Below, in pieces: positions 1 to 8,861 of a DNA stretch of 64,000 nucleotides. The stretch's first letter is position 1, and each line of letters opens with the position of its first letter. Source of the stretch: an uncultured bacterium. GTDB taxonomy: Bacteria > Pseudomonadota > Gammaproteobacteria > Burkholderiales > Burkholderiaceae_C. The DNA lies in the NCBI GenBank assembly GCA_903928495.1, contig CAIYQZ010000030.1, positions 1 through 64,000 on the forward strand, given 5' to 3'. The notes under the pieces were generated by a model. It did not search any database. It saw nothing but the letters and a program-made list of their open reading frames with translations, and had not been told where the DNA came from. The translations under genes were made by a program, and so were the position numbers.

Positions 1-637
1 AGTGCGTCTGCAGTCTGCCAAGGGACCCCCTACAAGGGCGAAATGCCCTTGTCTGAGACCCGAAACGCACCGAATTCTTCATCATGTGGAATTTCTCGCC
101 TCAGTGCCCAGCGTCAACCGTGTTTTGAACACCATCCCTAGTTCTCATGATCGAAGGCGCGCATTGAACCGCCCCGGGAATGAGCTGACGCCCAGAAGTT
201 GGAAAAACTTCAAGGGGTTTCATGAGGAATGGGCTGCCGCCGAGTTCAACGCAGCCGTCATCCCCAGCGTGGCCTGCACCGGCCCCGAAGTGGCCTGGCT
301 GTGCCTGACGGAATACCAGGCCAAGGCCCAAGGCTTCAACGTCAAAAAGGGCCTGTTCCGCTGGACCGCCTCTGGCCGCGCCATTGGCCGGTTTCGTCCA
401 ACTCAAATACCAGGTGCGAGGGTCTGCAGATCATCCATGAGCGCCAGTTTGCGCTACTTCAAACAGGTCAACTGGTATCGGGTGGCCAGTGCCTCGCACC
501 GGGACTGCGTTGCGTAGCTGCTGACAACACATGGGTTCAAAGTACCGCCTGTCGCATGAATGCTTGCCCATCTGATCACTCCAAAGGCTCCGTACTGCCT
601 AAAATCAAATGCCATGCAGACCCGTCAATAACCACGC
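1..637. other. gene-poor left edge
   Basis: No intact gene is seen here. The open frame at 2-517 has no convincing start and carries only an internal stretch resembling dihydrolipoamide dehydrogenase, listed separately. A perfect hairpin, ACAAGGGC (32-39) and GCCCTTGT (45-52) around a 5-base loop, is not followed by a T run and so is a weak terminator candidate. The rest, 386-637, shows nothing recognisable; the leader of the next gene has no clear ribosome binding site. Confidence 0.6.
233..385 (+). pseudogene. lpdA: remnant of dihydrolipoamide dehydrogenase (pyruvate dehydrogenase E3), internal part
   Basis: About 51 codons read as the NAD-domain/interface border of an E3 flavoprotein: VIPSVACTGPEVAW, then LTEYQAKAQGFNVKKGLF and WTASGRAI. 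The family normally reads VIPSVAYTDPEVAWVGLTE...KGLFPWTASGRAIA, so the match is long and ordered. There is no FAD domain upstream, and the similarity stops after RAI. A matching C-terminal piece lies at 8721-8804, same strand and correct order. A complete, different lpdA (2-oxoglutarate dehydrogenase type) is at 36654. I read this as a dead fragment; the parent gene is inferred. Confidence 0.75.
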
Positions 638-1855
638 ATGGGAAACACCAGCCCCCCACAAATCGACGAGGCTTTGATTGCCCGCCGCGTGCAATCAGAG
701 TTGTCGCGCCGGCTGGTGGAACGCGTGGTGGACAGCACTTACATCGCGCCGCTCGGAATCGCGCTGGTGGCTTGGGTCATCTTTCTGGCGGCGGGCTGGA
801 AACCTGCACTCCTTTGGGCTGGAATGCTGCTGTGTATCGAGTTGCTGATCGTTTGGCTGGGACGCGGTTTTCGCCGCACCGAAGCCCGCAACGATCGACC
901 CGATGGCTGGCGCGACGCTGTCATTGCCGCATCGGGCTTGCTGGGGCTGGGGTGGGGTAGCTGTGTGTGGTTTGTGTGGGCTGAAGACGCCTTTTTGCTC
1001 TACCTTGCCACCCTGATCATTCTGGTGGGTGTGTCAGCCACCTGCATGGTCACGATGTCGCCTGTGCGCAGGGCCCACGGTTGGTTCGTGGCGGGCTTGC
1101 TCGCGCCGATGTTGGGGCACCTGGGAGCGACCAGCAATCCGCTGGCCTTGCAAATCGGTATTGGCTTCGTGGTCATGGCCGCCGTCCAGGTCTTGACCAC
1201 GCGCGACATTCACAGCGAACTGGTACGTGAGGTGGACAGTTCATTGCGCAACAAAGAGTTGCTGGAACTGTTGTCCAAAGCCAGCGCGGATTTGCATCAA
1301 CTCAACGGACTGATGGAAGAAAAAAACGTGGCACTGGGCTCGGCCATGGATGCGCTGCGCGAGATGGTCACCCAAGACCACCTCACCGGCGCCTACAGCC
1401 GGCGCTACGTTTTCGAACAACTGGAACGCATCGCCTCCACAAAACAGCGCCACGGCACTGCTGCGGCGATCATCATGTTTGATCTGGACCACTTCAAGGC
1501 GATCAACGACACCTACGGTCACCCGGCCGGAGACCGCGTGTTGCAGGAAGTGGTGCGTGTCGTCGGATCTCAGTTGCGGGACGGCGACATGCTGGCACGC
1601 GTGGGTGGCGAGGAATTCTTGGCTCTGCTGCCGTTCACCGATATCAGTGCCGCACTCATGCTGGCAGAGCGCCTTCGGTTGGCCTTGGATGCTGCCCGGG
1701 TGTTGGAAAACGGTACAGCTGTCCGCATGCCAGCGTCCTTCGGCGTTGCGGAACTGATGGCGAATGAAGGTTACAACGACTGGTTTCGCCGCGCGGATGC
1801 GGCGCTCTACCAAGCCAAAGCGGCTGGCCGAAACTCGGTAGAAGCCGCCCATTGA
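638..1855 (+). CDS. membrane-bound diguanylate cyclase (GGDEF)
   Basis: A 405-residue protein that should make cyclic di-GMP from two GTP at the inner membrane. About six hydrophobic segments fill residues 35-190, followed by a helical linker (about 195-240) that probably couples the sensor part to the output. The GGDEF domain covers about 245-405, opening with DHLTGAYSRR and carrying the active motif GGEEF at 323-327. RDGD at 314-317, five residues before it, is the RxxD inhibitory site, so product feedback is likely. The membrane sensor domain was not recognised. It stands alone, with no phosphodiesterase partner nearby. The ATG at 638 has no strong ribosome binding site, so the start is only probable. 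Confidence 0.9.
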   Translation: MGNTSPPQIDEALIARRVQSELSRRLVERVVDSTYIAPLGIALVAWVIFLAAGWKPALLWAGMLLCIELLIVWLGRGFRRTEARNDRPDGWRDAVIAASGLLGLGWGSCVWFVWAEDAFLLYLATLIILVGVSATCMVTMSPVRRAHGWFVAGLLAPMLGHLGATSNPLALQIGIGFVVMAAVQVLTTRDIHSELVREVDSSLRNKELLELLSKASADLHQLNGLMEEKNVALGSAMDALREMVTQDHLTGAYSRRYVFEQLERIASTKQRHGTAAAIIMFDLDHFKAINDTYGHPAGDRVLQEVVRVVGSQLRDGDMLARVGGEEFLALLPFTDISAALMLAERLRLALDAARVLENGTAVRMPASFGVAELMANEGYNDWFRRADAALYQAKAAGRNSVEAAH

Positions 1856-1956
1856 GCCCTGGGAGTGCCAGCTGATGCTTGCACCGGACCGCCGCCCAAG
1901 CCGGGCGAAAGCATGTGCTTTGCAGTTGGCTTGCAGGTCCGTTTAGAGGACCCAAA

Positions 1957-2964
1957 TCAATCCGCTGAGAGGTTGTTCGCTTTGATCAGCTTTTTGTAGA
2001 ACGCAATGCGGTTTGAAATCTCTTGACGGTACTCCGATGGCGTCACTGCCTCTGGAATGATGGAGCCGCGTTTTTGCCACGCTGCCACGGTGGTCGGGTC
2101 TTGCAACACCGTGCGCATGGCTGCGTACAGCTGGTTCACGATGGCCTCGGGCGTGCCTGCAGGTGCGGCAAGCCCGGTCCAAGAGGTGAGGTTCAGGTCT
2201 GGCTGTTTGAGTTCGCCAAAGGTGGGAACATTGGGCAACACGTCCGACCGGCTGGGCGACGCCACGGCCAGCGCGCGCAGCTTGCCCTGGTTGACGTAGC
2301 CCACATTGCTGGCCTGTACGTTGGTGAACATGGCATGGACTTGACCCGACATCAGGTCCGTGAGAGCGGTTCCGGCCACACGGTAAGGGATGTGGGTCAG
2401 GAAAATGCCGTATTGCGATTTGAGCAACTCCATGTTCAGGTGCAGCATCGACCCGTTGCCGGAGGATGCGTAGTTGAGCTTGCCAGGATTCTTCTTGGCG
2501 TAAGCCACAAACTCTTCGATGGTTTTGACTGGCAAAGAGGGGTTGATCAACAAGACATTGGGCAAGCGCTCAATCAACGTGATGGGCGTAAAGTCTTTGA
2601 CGGCGTCGTACGGCAGGTTGGCTGAGAACGAGGGGTTGGCCACATGCGATGACTGCGAAGTGACAACCAGCGTGTAGCCATCCGGCTTGGCTCTGGCCAC
2701 AAAGGTGCTGCCGATCGCACCACCTGCGCCGCCCTTGTTGTCAATGATGACCGTTTGGTTCATCACCCTGCTCAACCTCTCGCCAATGGCGCGCCCCGCT
2801 GTGTCCACCGCGCCGCCCGCTGGAAACGGCACGACCAGGGTGATGGTTCTGCTGGGGTATTTGGTGTCCTGAGCCAGGGCAGGAATACCGATGGCGCTGG
2901 CAAGCGCAGTACCCGCGCCAATGAATTGACGGCGGTTGACAGTTTTGGAAGTGGTGCGGGTCAT
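1957..2964 (-). CDS. Bug/TctC-family periplasmic substrate-binding protein
   Basis: A 335-residue solute receptor of the tripartite tricarboxylate transporter (Bug) family, which usually binds carboxylates or amino-acid-like ligands. An N-terminal signal peptide contains NRRQFIG (twin-arginine-like) and ends near residue 32 (IPALAQD). The mature part starts YPSRTITLVVPFPAGGAVD, typical of the family. The frame extends 19 codons further upstream, but ATG 2964 is preceded by a good GGAG site and directly opens the signal peptide. It follows the N-formylglutamate amidohydrolase gene by 28 bases, so the two are probably co-transcribed under the divergent LysR regulator. No TctA/TctB membrane genes are nearby, as is common for orphan Bug receptors. 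The ligand cannot be told from sequence. Confidence 0.92.
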   Translation of the reverse strand: MTRTTSKTVNRRQFIGAGTALASAIGIPALAQDTKYPSRTITLVVPFPAGGAVDTAGRAIGERLSRVMNQTVIIDNKGGAGGAIGSTFVARAKPDGYTLVVTSQSSHVANPSFSANLPYDAVKDFTPITLIERLPNVLLINPSLPVKTIEEFVAYAKKNPGKLNYASSGNGSMLHLNMELLKSQYGIFLTHIPYRVAGTALTDLMSGQVHAMFTNVQASNVGYVNQGKLRALAVASPSRSDVLPNVPTFGELKQPDLNLTSWTGLAAPAGTPEAIVNQLYAAMRTVLQDPTTVAAWQKRGSIIPEAVTPSEYRQEISNRIAFYKKLIKANNLSAD

Positions 2965-2992
2965 GTTTGGCTCCTGATAGGTGGCGTGTAGA

Positions 2993-3832
2993 TCAAAGTT
3001 GTTGTCCAACGTAGCGGGCAAGGTCGGTCAGCAAACTGCTGATGTCTGCCTGAACCTTGCCAAACTGCGGCAATGGTTCACGCGTTTGCTCGTTCAAATA
3101 CAAACGGCGGTTGAGTTCGATTTGCAGGCTGTGATGCTGCTTTTCGGGGGCGCCATGGGCAACCAGCAGATCCATGCCCACATACGGGTCGTTGATGGCC
3201 ACGCTGTAACCCCGCTGCGTGAACCCCTGAGCCACAAACGCGGTGAAATCTGCGCTGCACGCCCTGCCATTCAAGTCGCCCAACACCACATCAGCCAGGA
3301 CTTTGCCCGTCGCGAGTCCCAGGCGTTCGTAGGCATTGCTGGGCATGGAGTGCAAATTCAAATGCCAGCGCTTGCCGTGCTGCTGACTGGCGTTGTCCAG
3401 CGCTTGCGCCAACGCTTGGCGATAGGGGCGCCAGCAGGTGTGGATGCGGTTCTGAAGCTCGCTGATGCTGAGTTTTCGGTCGTAAATGTGCTGCAAGGTC
3501 GTGGTCTTGCTGAAAAACAAGCCATTGCCCAGTTCCAGGCAGCGTTTGCTGGGCTCCGCACGGCCTGGCCACTCGCCCTCGATCATGCTGACATCGATGT
3601 CGAATTCCGTGCGGTTGGTGTCGGTATAGCTGCGCGGGAACAGGGCGTGGATCAGCGTGCCCCCCACGCTTGGCACCGCGGCCCACAGCTTTTCGACATG
3701 CGTGTCTTCACACTTGCGCAAATCTGAAAAATCAACGGCGTGCTTGAAGTCTTCCGGGTAATGCGTGCCGCTGTGAGGTGAGTCGCACACCAATGGGATG
3801 GCCTGGGTGCTTGGGTGTTCAGTGATGACCAT
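2993..3832 (-). CDS. N-formylglutamate amidohydrolase family protein
   Basis: A protein of about 279 residues of the FGase family (zinc amidohydrolases releasing formate from N-formyl-L-glutamate in histidine catabolism, with relatives acting on other N-acyl amino acids). Visible hallmarks are VCDSPHSGTHYP near the start, the tract SYTDTNRTEFDID, and HLNLHSMPS with its conserved histidines. The frame can begin at GTG 3886, but that would put the start right beside the LysR-type operator at 3888-3902; ATG 3832 (MVITEHPST) leaves room for a leader and matches where family similarity begins. It is upstream of the Bug receptor gene and divergent from the LysR gene. No other hut genes are near, so the natural substrate is uncertain. 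Confidence 0.88.
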   Translation of the reverse strand: MVITEHPSTQAIPLVCDSPHSGTHYPEDFKHAVDFSDLRKCEDTHVEKLWAAVPSVGGTLIHALFPRSYTDTNRTEFDIDVSMIEGEWPGRAEPSKRCLELGNGLFFSKTTTLQHIYDRKLSISELQNRIHTCWRPYRQALAQALDNASQQHGKRWHLNLHSMPSNAYERLGLATGKVLADVVLGDLNGRACSADFTAFVAQGFTQRGYSVAINDPYVGMDLLVAHGAPEKQHHSLQIELNRRLYLNEQTREPLPQFGKVQADISSLLTDLARYVGQQL

Positions 3833-3887
3833 GGGGCACTGTAGGCAGTGAATGGTCTGCCCACAAACGACATTTTCATCAGCCACT

Positions 3888-3902
3888 ATTACTTTGTGTA
3901 AT
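3888..3902. promoter_or_regulatory. LysR-type operator in divergent promoter
   Basis: The perfect dyad ATTAC-ttTGT-GTAAT (ATTAC 3888-3892, GTAAT 3898-3902) contains the T-N11-A pattern bound by LysR-type regulators. It lies 25 bases before the LysR gene start and upstream of the oppositely oriented amidohydrolase gene, the usual place for autoregulation and divergent activation. Binding by this particular LysR is inferred. Confidence 0.6.
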
Positions 3903-3927
3903 ACGCGGCACGTGCTCCAATGCTGTC

Positions 3928-4854
3928 ATGAAGTTCCAATCGCCCTCGCTGCCTGAACTGCACGCTTTTTTGGCTGTTTGCCACCACGGCAGCTTCAGTC
4001 GTTCCGCGCAGGCCCTGTTTGTGACGCAAGCTGCGGTGAGCCGTGCGGTGCAGCGTTTGGAAGCGCGACTGAATTGCCAACTGTTCAAGCGCACGGCCGA
4101 GGGTGTGGTACCGACCGAGAAAGGTTTGGAATTTCAAGCCTTGGTCGAGACGCACGTGGTTGGCTTGGAAAACGCCACTGCGGTTTTCAGCAGCGCTCAC
4201 AACAAAGCAAGCAAGCCGAAGGACAAGCTGCGTTTGAGTGTCGTTCCCACACTCGGCACGCGTTGGCTCATGCCGCGCCTGCCGCAGTTTCAAGCAGCGC
4301 ATCCCGATGTGTCCTTGGAACTTCGGCAGTTTCACCATGATGAAAACTTCAGCCGGGACGATGTGGACCTGTGGATCGACGTCAAGCGTGCCAAAACCTG
4401 GCCGCGTGGCCACAAGCACGTTTACCTGCTGGGCAAAGACATTGCACCGATTTGCGCGCCGACCACCGCTCGCAGGCTTAGGCGCCCGGAAGACTTGCTG
4501 AACGAAACACTGCTGCACCACACCAACTTTCCCGATAACTGGGCCGTGTGGTTGCACGGTGCGGGCTTGTCAAAAGCCCAGCCTGTGCTGGGTCCGGGTT
4601 TTGATCTGGGCAGCAATCTCATCGTCGCGGCAACCATCGGTATGGGTGTGGCGGTGATACACCCGTTTATTGTGGAACGGGAACTGGCCAGCGGTGAACT
4701 GGTCATGCCATTCAAGCAGACCGTGTCCACGGGTCGCGGTTATTTCGCCTGCTATCGCAACGCACATGCCCAGAACCCGACAGTCGAGGCATTTGTGCAA
4801 TGGCTGAAAGAGCAGGCAAAAGGCACCGCGCACGAATCAGTCCGGCAGATTTGA
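3928..4854 (+). CDS. LysR-type transcriptional regulator (GcvA/AmpR-like)
   Basis: A 308-residue regulator. The N-terminal winged helix-turn-helix covers about residues 7-66 (SFSRSAQALFVTQAAVSRAV). The ligand domain from about 95 shows the GcvA-group C-terminal pattern, including HPFIVERELASGELVMPF and GRGYFACYR. Start ATG 3928 gives the usual family length. It is divergent from the amidohydrolase/Bug receptor pair with a perfect T-N11-A dyad between them, so it most likely regulates that pair in response to a small organic ligand. That target and the inducer are inferred from position only. Confidence 0.92.
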   Translation: MKFQSPSLPELHAFLAVCHHGSFSRSAQALFVTQAAVSRAVQRLEARLNCQLFKRTAEGVVPTEKGLEFQALVETHVVGLENATAVFSSAHNKASKPKDKLRLSVVPTLGTRWLMPRLPQFQAAHPDVSLELRQFHHDENFSRDDVDLWIDVKRAKTWPRGHKHVYLLGKDIAPICAPTTARRLRRPEDLLNETLLHHTNFPDNWAVWLHGAGLSKAQPVLGPGFDLGSNLIVAATIGMGVAVIHPFIVERELASGELVMPFKQTVSTGRGYFACYRNAHAQNPTVEAFVQWLKEQAKGTAHESVRQI

Positions 4855-4975
4855 CCAAAGCGGCATTGCCTCCGGACATGGGCAAAGACAGTCATCCCCC
4901 CCCCCGTGCTGGGTGAGGGAATTTGAAAGCCCACAGCAATTGCTCAAATTGCAGCGAAGCGGTTGAGCACGGCCT

Positions 4976-7429
4976 TCAGCGTGGTACCAGTTGCTGTGTG
5001 CTGCGGGCGTTGGCTTCGACCTTGCTTCGGTCAAACCACCACGGCACCAAGCGACCTTCGAACCATGCTCCCAGTTGGTCTTTCTGGTGAGGGTGGAACT
5101 GTCGGTCCACCACCCCGCCGGACACCACGGCCTCGACCTTCTCGTCGTCACCCAGGTCAGCCACTAGACGGGCGGATGCAAACCATTCCACCTCGAACTG
5201 GCCGCCGAATTTGCTACCTGACCGCAGCAGCGTGGACGTGGATCCGCTCATTGGTGCAGGTGCCGCACCCAGCAGGTCGCGGCCAAAGCCGGTGCGGCGA
5301 AGCGGGCTGCTGAAGGTCACGCGGTGGGCGTCGCCCCAGCGCCACATGGCCGGGTTGTTGCCATGGCGCGCCTGCAGTTCGGTTCTTACCGCAGTGGTGG
5401 TGCGGCGGATCAGTTCGGGCAGCGTTTCACGCTGCGGGGTCCGGATGTCGTCAAACCACGGCGAGTCAGGGGTGGTCAGCAGCAGGTCGAACCGTTCCTG
5501 CCACGCGTACCAGTTTCCCAGCCATTCGCGTGCCAGTTTTTCTCCCATGTCGTCTGTAAAGGTCTCCAGCGCCAGGCGCTCGTAAATTGCGTGGTAGGTG
5601 AGGGGCGCGGCCAGTTGCTGGTCGTCGCGGCCGTCCCAGGCCGCGAGGATGCGCGCAAGGTCAGCATGCGTCGGGTCGTTCTGCAAGGCCTCTACCAGTG
5701 CCGGTTTAAGGCGAGGGGCTTGCAGGTTGTGCCTGTCCATGACCAGCGCCAGCTGGTCTGCGGTGCGCATGCCCTGTCCTTTGTCCAACACCTCAACCAT
5801 GCGGCGGAACCGGTAACTGGGTGACAGAAAGCTTGAGTAGTCGTAGGGGAAGGCGTCTGGGCGGGTGTCGTGGTTGGCCGAGCCGGTCCAATCGCTTGCG
5901 GGTGACAGGGTGCCGGGCATTTGTGCAGGTGGAATGGTGCCCCGCCAGTCATCTGCGGTGCCCACGGTCTTGGGGTGGCTGCCCTGCTGGCTGGCACGCA
6001 CAGGCACTCGGCCACTGGCGCGCAAGCCGATGGCACCCGCCTTGTCGGCGAACACGAAGTTGAAATACATCACATCAATGGCTTGCACAGCCTTGTCCAC
6101 GTCGGAGGCGTTGCGGGCGGTCAGCAACTGGTCGATGCCGATGCCTCCTCCCGTCAACTCGGCAGAGGCCATGCGCAGGCTCAGCAGCCTCTCGCCATCA
6201 GCACCGAACACCGGTCCGCTGACGATGGGTCCGCGCACCGTGGCTCGCACACGCAGGGTTTCTTCCCGGAAACCACCTGGTGCGTCTTTGTCCCGGATGC
6301 GAATGACTTCGTTGAACACCTGGAAGGGGCGTACCTGGCCTCCGTCTAAGTAATGGTCTTGCTGGCCAGGTGCGACCTTCTCTATGAACAGGTCCTGCGA
6401 ATCGCCATAGGAATTGGTCACGCCGAAAGCCGTGTGTGCGTTGCGCCCGAGCATGATGCCCGGCACTGCAGGCAGGGCGGCACCGACGGCCTGCATGTCG
6501 GGCGTGAACAGACCCACGGGGTGCCAAATGCCTGGCAGCAAACGGGCATCGAGATGAGGGTCGTTGACCACCACGGCGGCGCCGCTGGCGGTGCGGCTTT
6601 TGCCCACCACCCAGTTGTTGCTGCCCACTGCAATCGGGGCCTGCGCACCCATCTGGCCCAGCAGGCCGTCATGCTCGCCCAAACCCGCCAGCAACCGGAC
6701 ATCGCCCAAAGGCCTGGCTTCAGAGTTGCCCGAATGGCCGCCAGCGTCGCCAACCATCACCGGTTGGCGGGTGCGCAAGGGGTTGACGTTGACAGGCGAC
6801 AGTTCCTTCAGCGCTTTGTCGGCCCCAAATTTGTCAATGAGCTTCTGCATCACCAACTCAGCTTTGAAATTGGCTGCCTGGCTCCAGTTGACGTAATGCA
6901 GCACGCTGACCAGGTCTTCCACGGTCCAAGGGCTGGGCTTGAAGCCAGCCAGTTTCAGTTCGGCGGGGTGGTCTTCCACATGGCCGGTGATGTAGGCATT
7001 CATGCCTTGCGCGTACCAGCCCAGAAAGTCGCGTGCGTCGGCCGACAGCAGCTTGGCATGGCGCTCTGCATTGCGGCGCAAGCCGATCAGTCGGATTTGC
7101 CGGTCATTGTTCAGGCCACCGGGACCGATGGCTTCAGCCAGTCGGCCATTGGCCATGGCGCGATAGCCCTCGATCTGGAACAACCTGTGCTGCGCTGTCA
7201 CAAAGCCCTGTGCGCGGATCAGGTCAGGTGTGTTGGCCGCAAAAATGTAGGGAATGCCGTGACCATCACGCAGCACGCGGACCGGTGCGGAGAGGCCCGC
7301 CACCACTTTCTCTCCACTCGCATGCGGACCACGCATCGCGCCGACCATGGCACAGCCTGAAGTGGCCATTGCCACGGTGACCAGTAGCGCACCGCGCCAG
7401 ACGTTGGGTGTGACGGCAAATCTCTTCAT
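4976..7429 (-). CDS. penicillin acylase family lipoprotein
   Basis: An 817-residue Ntn-hydrolase of the penicillin G acylase/acyl-homoserine-lactone acylase superfamily, which cleaves amide bonds of acylated substrates after autoproteolytic release of the beta chain. A lipoprotein signal ends at Cys26 (MATSGC), so it is probably anchored in the envelope. The alpha part reads LSAPVRVLRDGHGIPYI and AQGFVTAQHRLFQIE. The beta chain should start at the Ser of the GSNNWVVGKS motif, about residue 270, after a spacer of about 50 residues. A later NDPHLDARLLPGIWHPVGL block is also typical. ATG 7429 has a strong AGGAGAC site; the longer frame to 7480 has none. It is divergent from a GlxA-type regulator. 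Substrate (beta-lactam, AHL, other N-acyl) cannot be decided. Confidence 0.93.
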   Translation of the reverse strand: MKRFAVTPNVWRGALLVTVAMATSGCAMVGAMRGPHASGEKVVAGLSAPVRVLRDGHGIPYIFAANTPDLIRAQGFVTAQHRLFQIEGYRAMANGRLAEAIGPGGLNNDRQIRLIGLRRNAERHAKLLSADARDFLGWYAQGMNAYITGHVEDHPAELKLAGFKPSPWTVEDLVSVLHYVNWSQAANFKAELVMQKLIDKFGADKALKELSPVNVNPLRTRQPVMVGDAGGHSGNSEARPLGDVRLLAGLGEHDGLLGQMGAQAPIAVGSNNWVVGKSRTASGAAVVVNDPHLDARLLPGIWHPVGLFTPDMQAVGAALPAVPGIMLGRNAHTAFGVTNSYGDSQDLFIEKVAPGQQDHYLDGGQVRPFQVFNEVIRIRDKDAPGGFREETLRVRATVRGPIVSGPVFGADGERLLSLRMASAELTGGGIGIDQLLTARNASDVDKAVQAIDVMYFNFVFADKAGAIGLRASGRVPVRASQQGSHPKTVGTADDWRGTIPPAQMPGTLSPASDWTGSANHDTRPDAFPYDYSSFLSPSYRFRRMVEVLDKGQGMRTADQLALVMDRHNLQAPRLKPALVEALQNDPTHADLARILAAWDGRDDQQLAAPLTYHAIYERLALETFTDDMGEKLAREWLGNWYAWQERFDLLLTTPDSPWFDDIRTPQRETLPELIRRTTTAVRTELQARHGNNPAMWRWGDAHRVTFSSPLRRTGFGRDLLGAAPAPMSGSTSTLLRSGSKFGGQFEVEWFASARLVADLGDDEKVEAVVSGGVVDRQFHPHQKDQLGAWFEGRLVPWWFDRSKVEANARSTQQLVPR

Positions 7430-7549
7430 GTTGTCTCCTGTCGTTTCAGAAATGGGGTGCATGGATTCGAGCCCTGACACCCGTTACATGCCTCGGTTGG
7501 GGTCAGTGTAGGATGGCTCGGAACCCAAAATCCGTCCAATATCGCCAAC

Positions 7550-8683
7550 ATGAGTACCAAAAACGACAAATTGCCCGTCCGATTGCATGTCGAAATCGTG
7601 CTGTTCCCGGAAGCCATGGCGGGTCAGGGCATGGCCCTGGTGGATGCCCTGAGGGTCGTCAACACGGCGATGGCTTTGCAAGAGGGGGCTCTTGCAAAAA
7701 TAGTTTCCTGGCAGCTGGTTGATGAACATGGCGGTCCGTTGGAACCGCCGACCGCAAGCGGGCCCTGGCATGCCGTGTTCGCACCTTATTCAGGTGTGCC
7801 ATTCGATCCGGGCCTGGCGACCGCACATGAATCTGCGCACCGTGCCTGCGTCATCCTGCCCTTTTTAGCCAGCAACCTGCCCGCATTGCGCAAGACTGTG
7901 GCGGCCCACGCGGTTTTGATCGAGACCGTTCAAACCAGGCTCAATGAGGGGCACACGGTCGTGACACTGGGCAATGGGGCGTGGTTTGCTGCTGGTGCGG
8001 TGCAGGCAGGTGGCCGCGCATTTGCCGTGCCTTGGTTCTATCTGGCCGGTTTCATGGCGGATTTCCCCCGCGCAATGGTGCGGGCGGGGCTGGAGGTGAC
8101 CCAGGATGGGCCGTTCATCAGTGGCGCCAGCCTGGAGGCATGGGTCGGTGCGTTGTTGGCGTTGCTCGCCCGTGTGTACCCGAATGAATTCGTCCAGACT
8201 GTGCAAGCCACGTTTGTGTTTGATGCCGCACGCCAGATGGCGGCGGCCCAAGCCGCCACCGACGGTGTGGTTCAACCGACCAGGGACAGTGTGCTGGCGC
8301 TGGCCGTCGAATGGCTGACCCGGCACCAGGCAGAGCCCTACGATCTGGCCGTGTTGTCTGGTGCTTGCAAGGTCAGCAGCCGGACGCTGCTCCGGCATTT
8401 TGAGCAGGTGTTGGGCATGTCTCCGCTCGATTACCTGCACCGCCAGCGCTGCCAGCGGGCCTGTTACCTGCTGGAAACGACGCTGGAGAGCGTGCACAGC
8501 ATCGCGCAAAACTGTGGATACGCGGACGCCAGTGGTTTCAGGAAAGTGTTTCTCCGCCACGTTGGCTGTTCGCCGCAGGTCTACCGGTCACAGCGGAGCT
8601 TGCGCACGTCCCGCGCCAGGTGGAAAACGGATGGGGCCGAGGCCTCGGTTGACAAAGGGCTCGGCAGTCCGCTGCCTGACTGA
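7550..8683 (+). CDS. GlxA family AraC-type transcriptional regulator
   Basis: A 377-residue regulator with an N-terminal DJ-1/PfpI-like (glutamine amidotransferase-fold) sensor domain at about 12-200 and a C-terminal double helix-turn-helix of the AraC type at about 245-350 (SSRTLLRHFEQVLGMSPLDY, then SIAQNCGYADASGFRKVFLR). This layout is that of GlxA regulators of amino acid and betaine catabolism. The 120-base divergent gap to the penicillin-acylase gene suggests it controls that gene; this is positional inference. The C-terminal 35 residues beyond the HTH are basic and low in similarity to anything recognised. Confidence 0.9.
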   Translation: MSTKNDKLPVRLHVEIVLFPEAMAGQGMALVDALRVVNTAMALQEGALAKIVSWQLVDEHGGPLEPPTASGPWHAVFAPYSGVPFDPGLATAHESAHRACVILPFLASNLPALRKTVAAHAVLIETVQTRLNEGHTVVTLGNGAWFAAGAVQAGGRAFAVPWFYLAGFMADFPRAMVRAGLEVTQDGPFISGASLEAWVGALLALLARVYPNEFVQTVQATFVFDAARQMAAAQAATDGVVQPTRDSVLALAVEWLTRHQAEPYDLAVLSGACKVSSRTLLRHFEQVLGMSPLDYLHRQRCQRACYLLETTLESVHSIAQNCGYADASGFRKVFLRHVGCSPQVYRSQRSLRTSRARWKTDGAEASVDKGLGSPLPD

Positions 8684-8720
8684 CCCCCGCTGGCACCGCA
8701 GTGGCTGCGCCTGCACACAA

Positions 8721-8804
8721 CCCGACTACTGTGGCGAGAGCATTCGCATGGCGGCTGAGGTTGCGCATGACAGTTGCGCGGATGTGCCACACCGTAAGAA
8801 GTAA
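8721..8804 (+). pseudogene. lpdA: remnant of dihydrolipoamide dehydrogenase C-terminus
   Basis: The last 27 codons of an E3 gene: GESIRMAAEVAHDSCADVPH followed by RKK and a TAA stop. Pyruvate-dehydrogenase-linked E3 proteins of betaproteobacteria end in a very similar GESIGMAAEVAHGSC string. The preceding HPTL is degraded to QPDYC, and the interface domain that should come before it is absent. Together with 233-385 it suggests one lpdA gene that has lost its middle and been separated by an 8.3 kb block. Confidence 0.7.
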
Positions 8805-8813
8805 ATTGGAAAC

Positions 8814-8861
8814 AAAAATGCCGCTAGCGCTTTTCTGTAAAGCATTTTCAGCTATCAAAAA
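8814..8861. repeat. dispersed palindromic intergenic repeat, copy A
   Basis: It shares the 18-base string AGCGCTTTTCTGTAAAGC (8826-8843) exactly with copy B at 22518-22535, flanked by the same AAAA.TGCC left part and AGCTAT right part. The core can fold through GCTTT/AAAGC. It lies in an intergenic gap, like all copies in this window. Confidence 0.7.

Noticed and set aside
4896-4905. Run of ten C between LysR and the acylase gene
   Set aside because: Could suggest phase variation, but it lies in a convergent intergenic gap outside both reading frames, so no gene would be switched.
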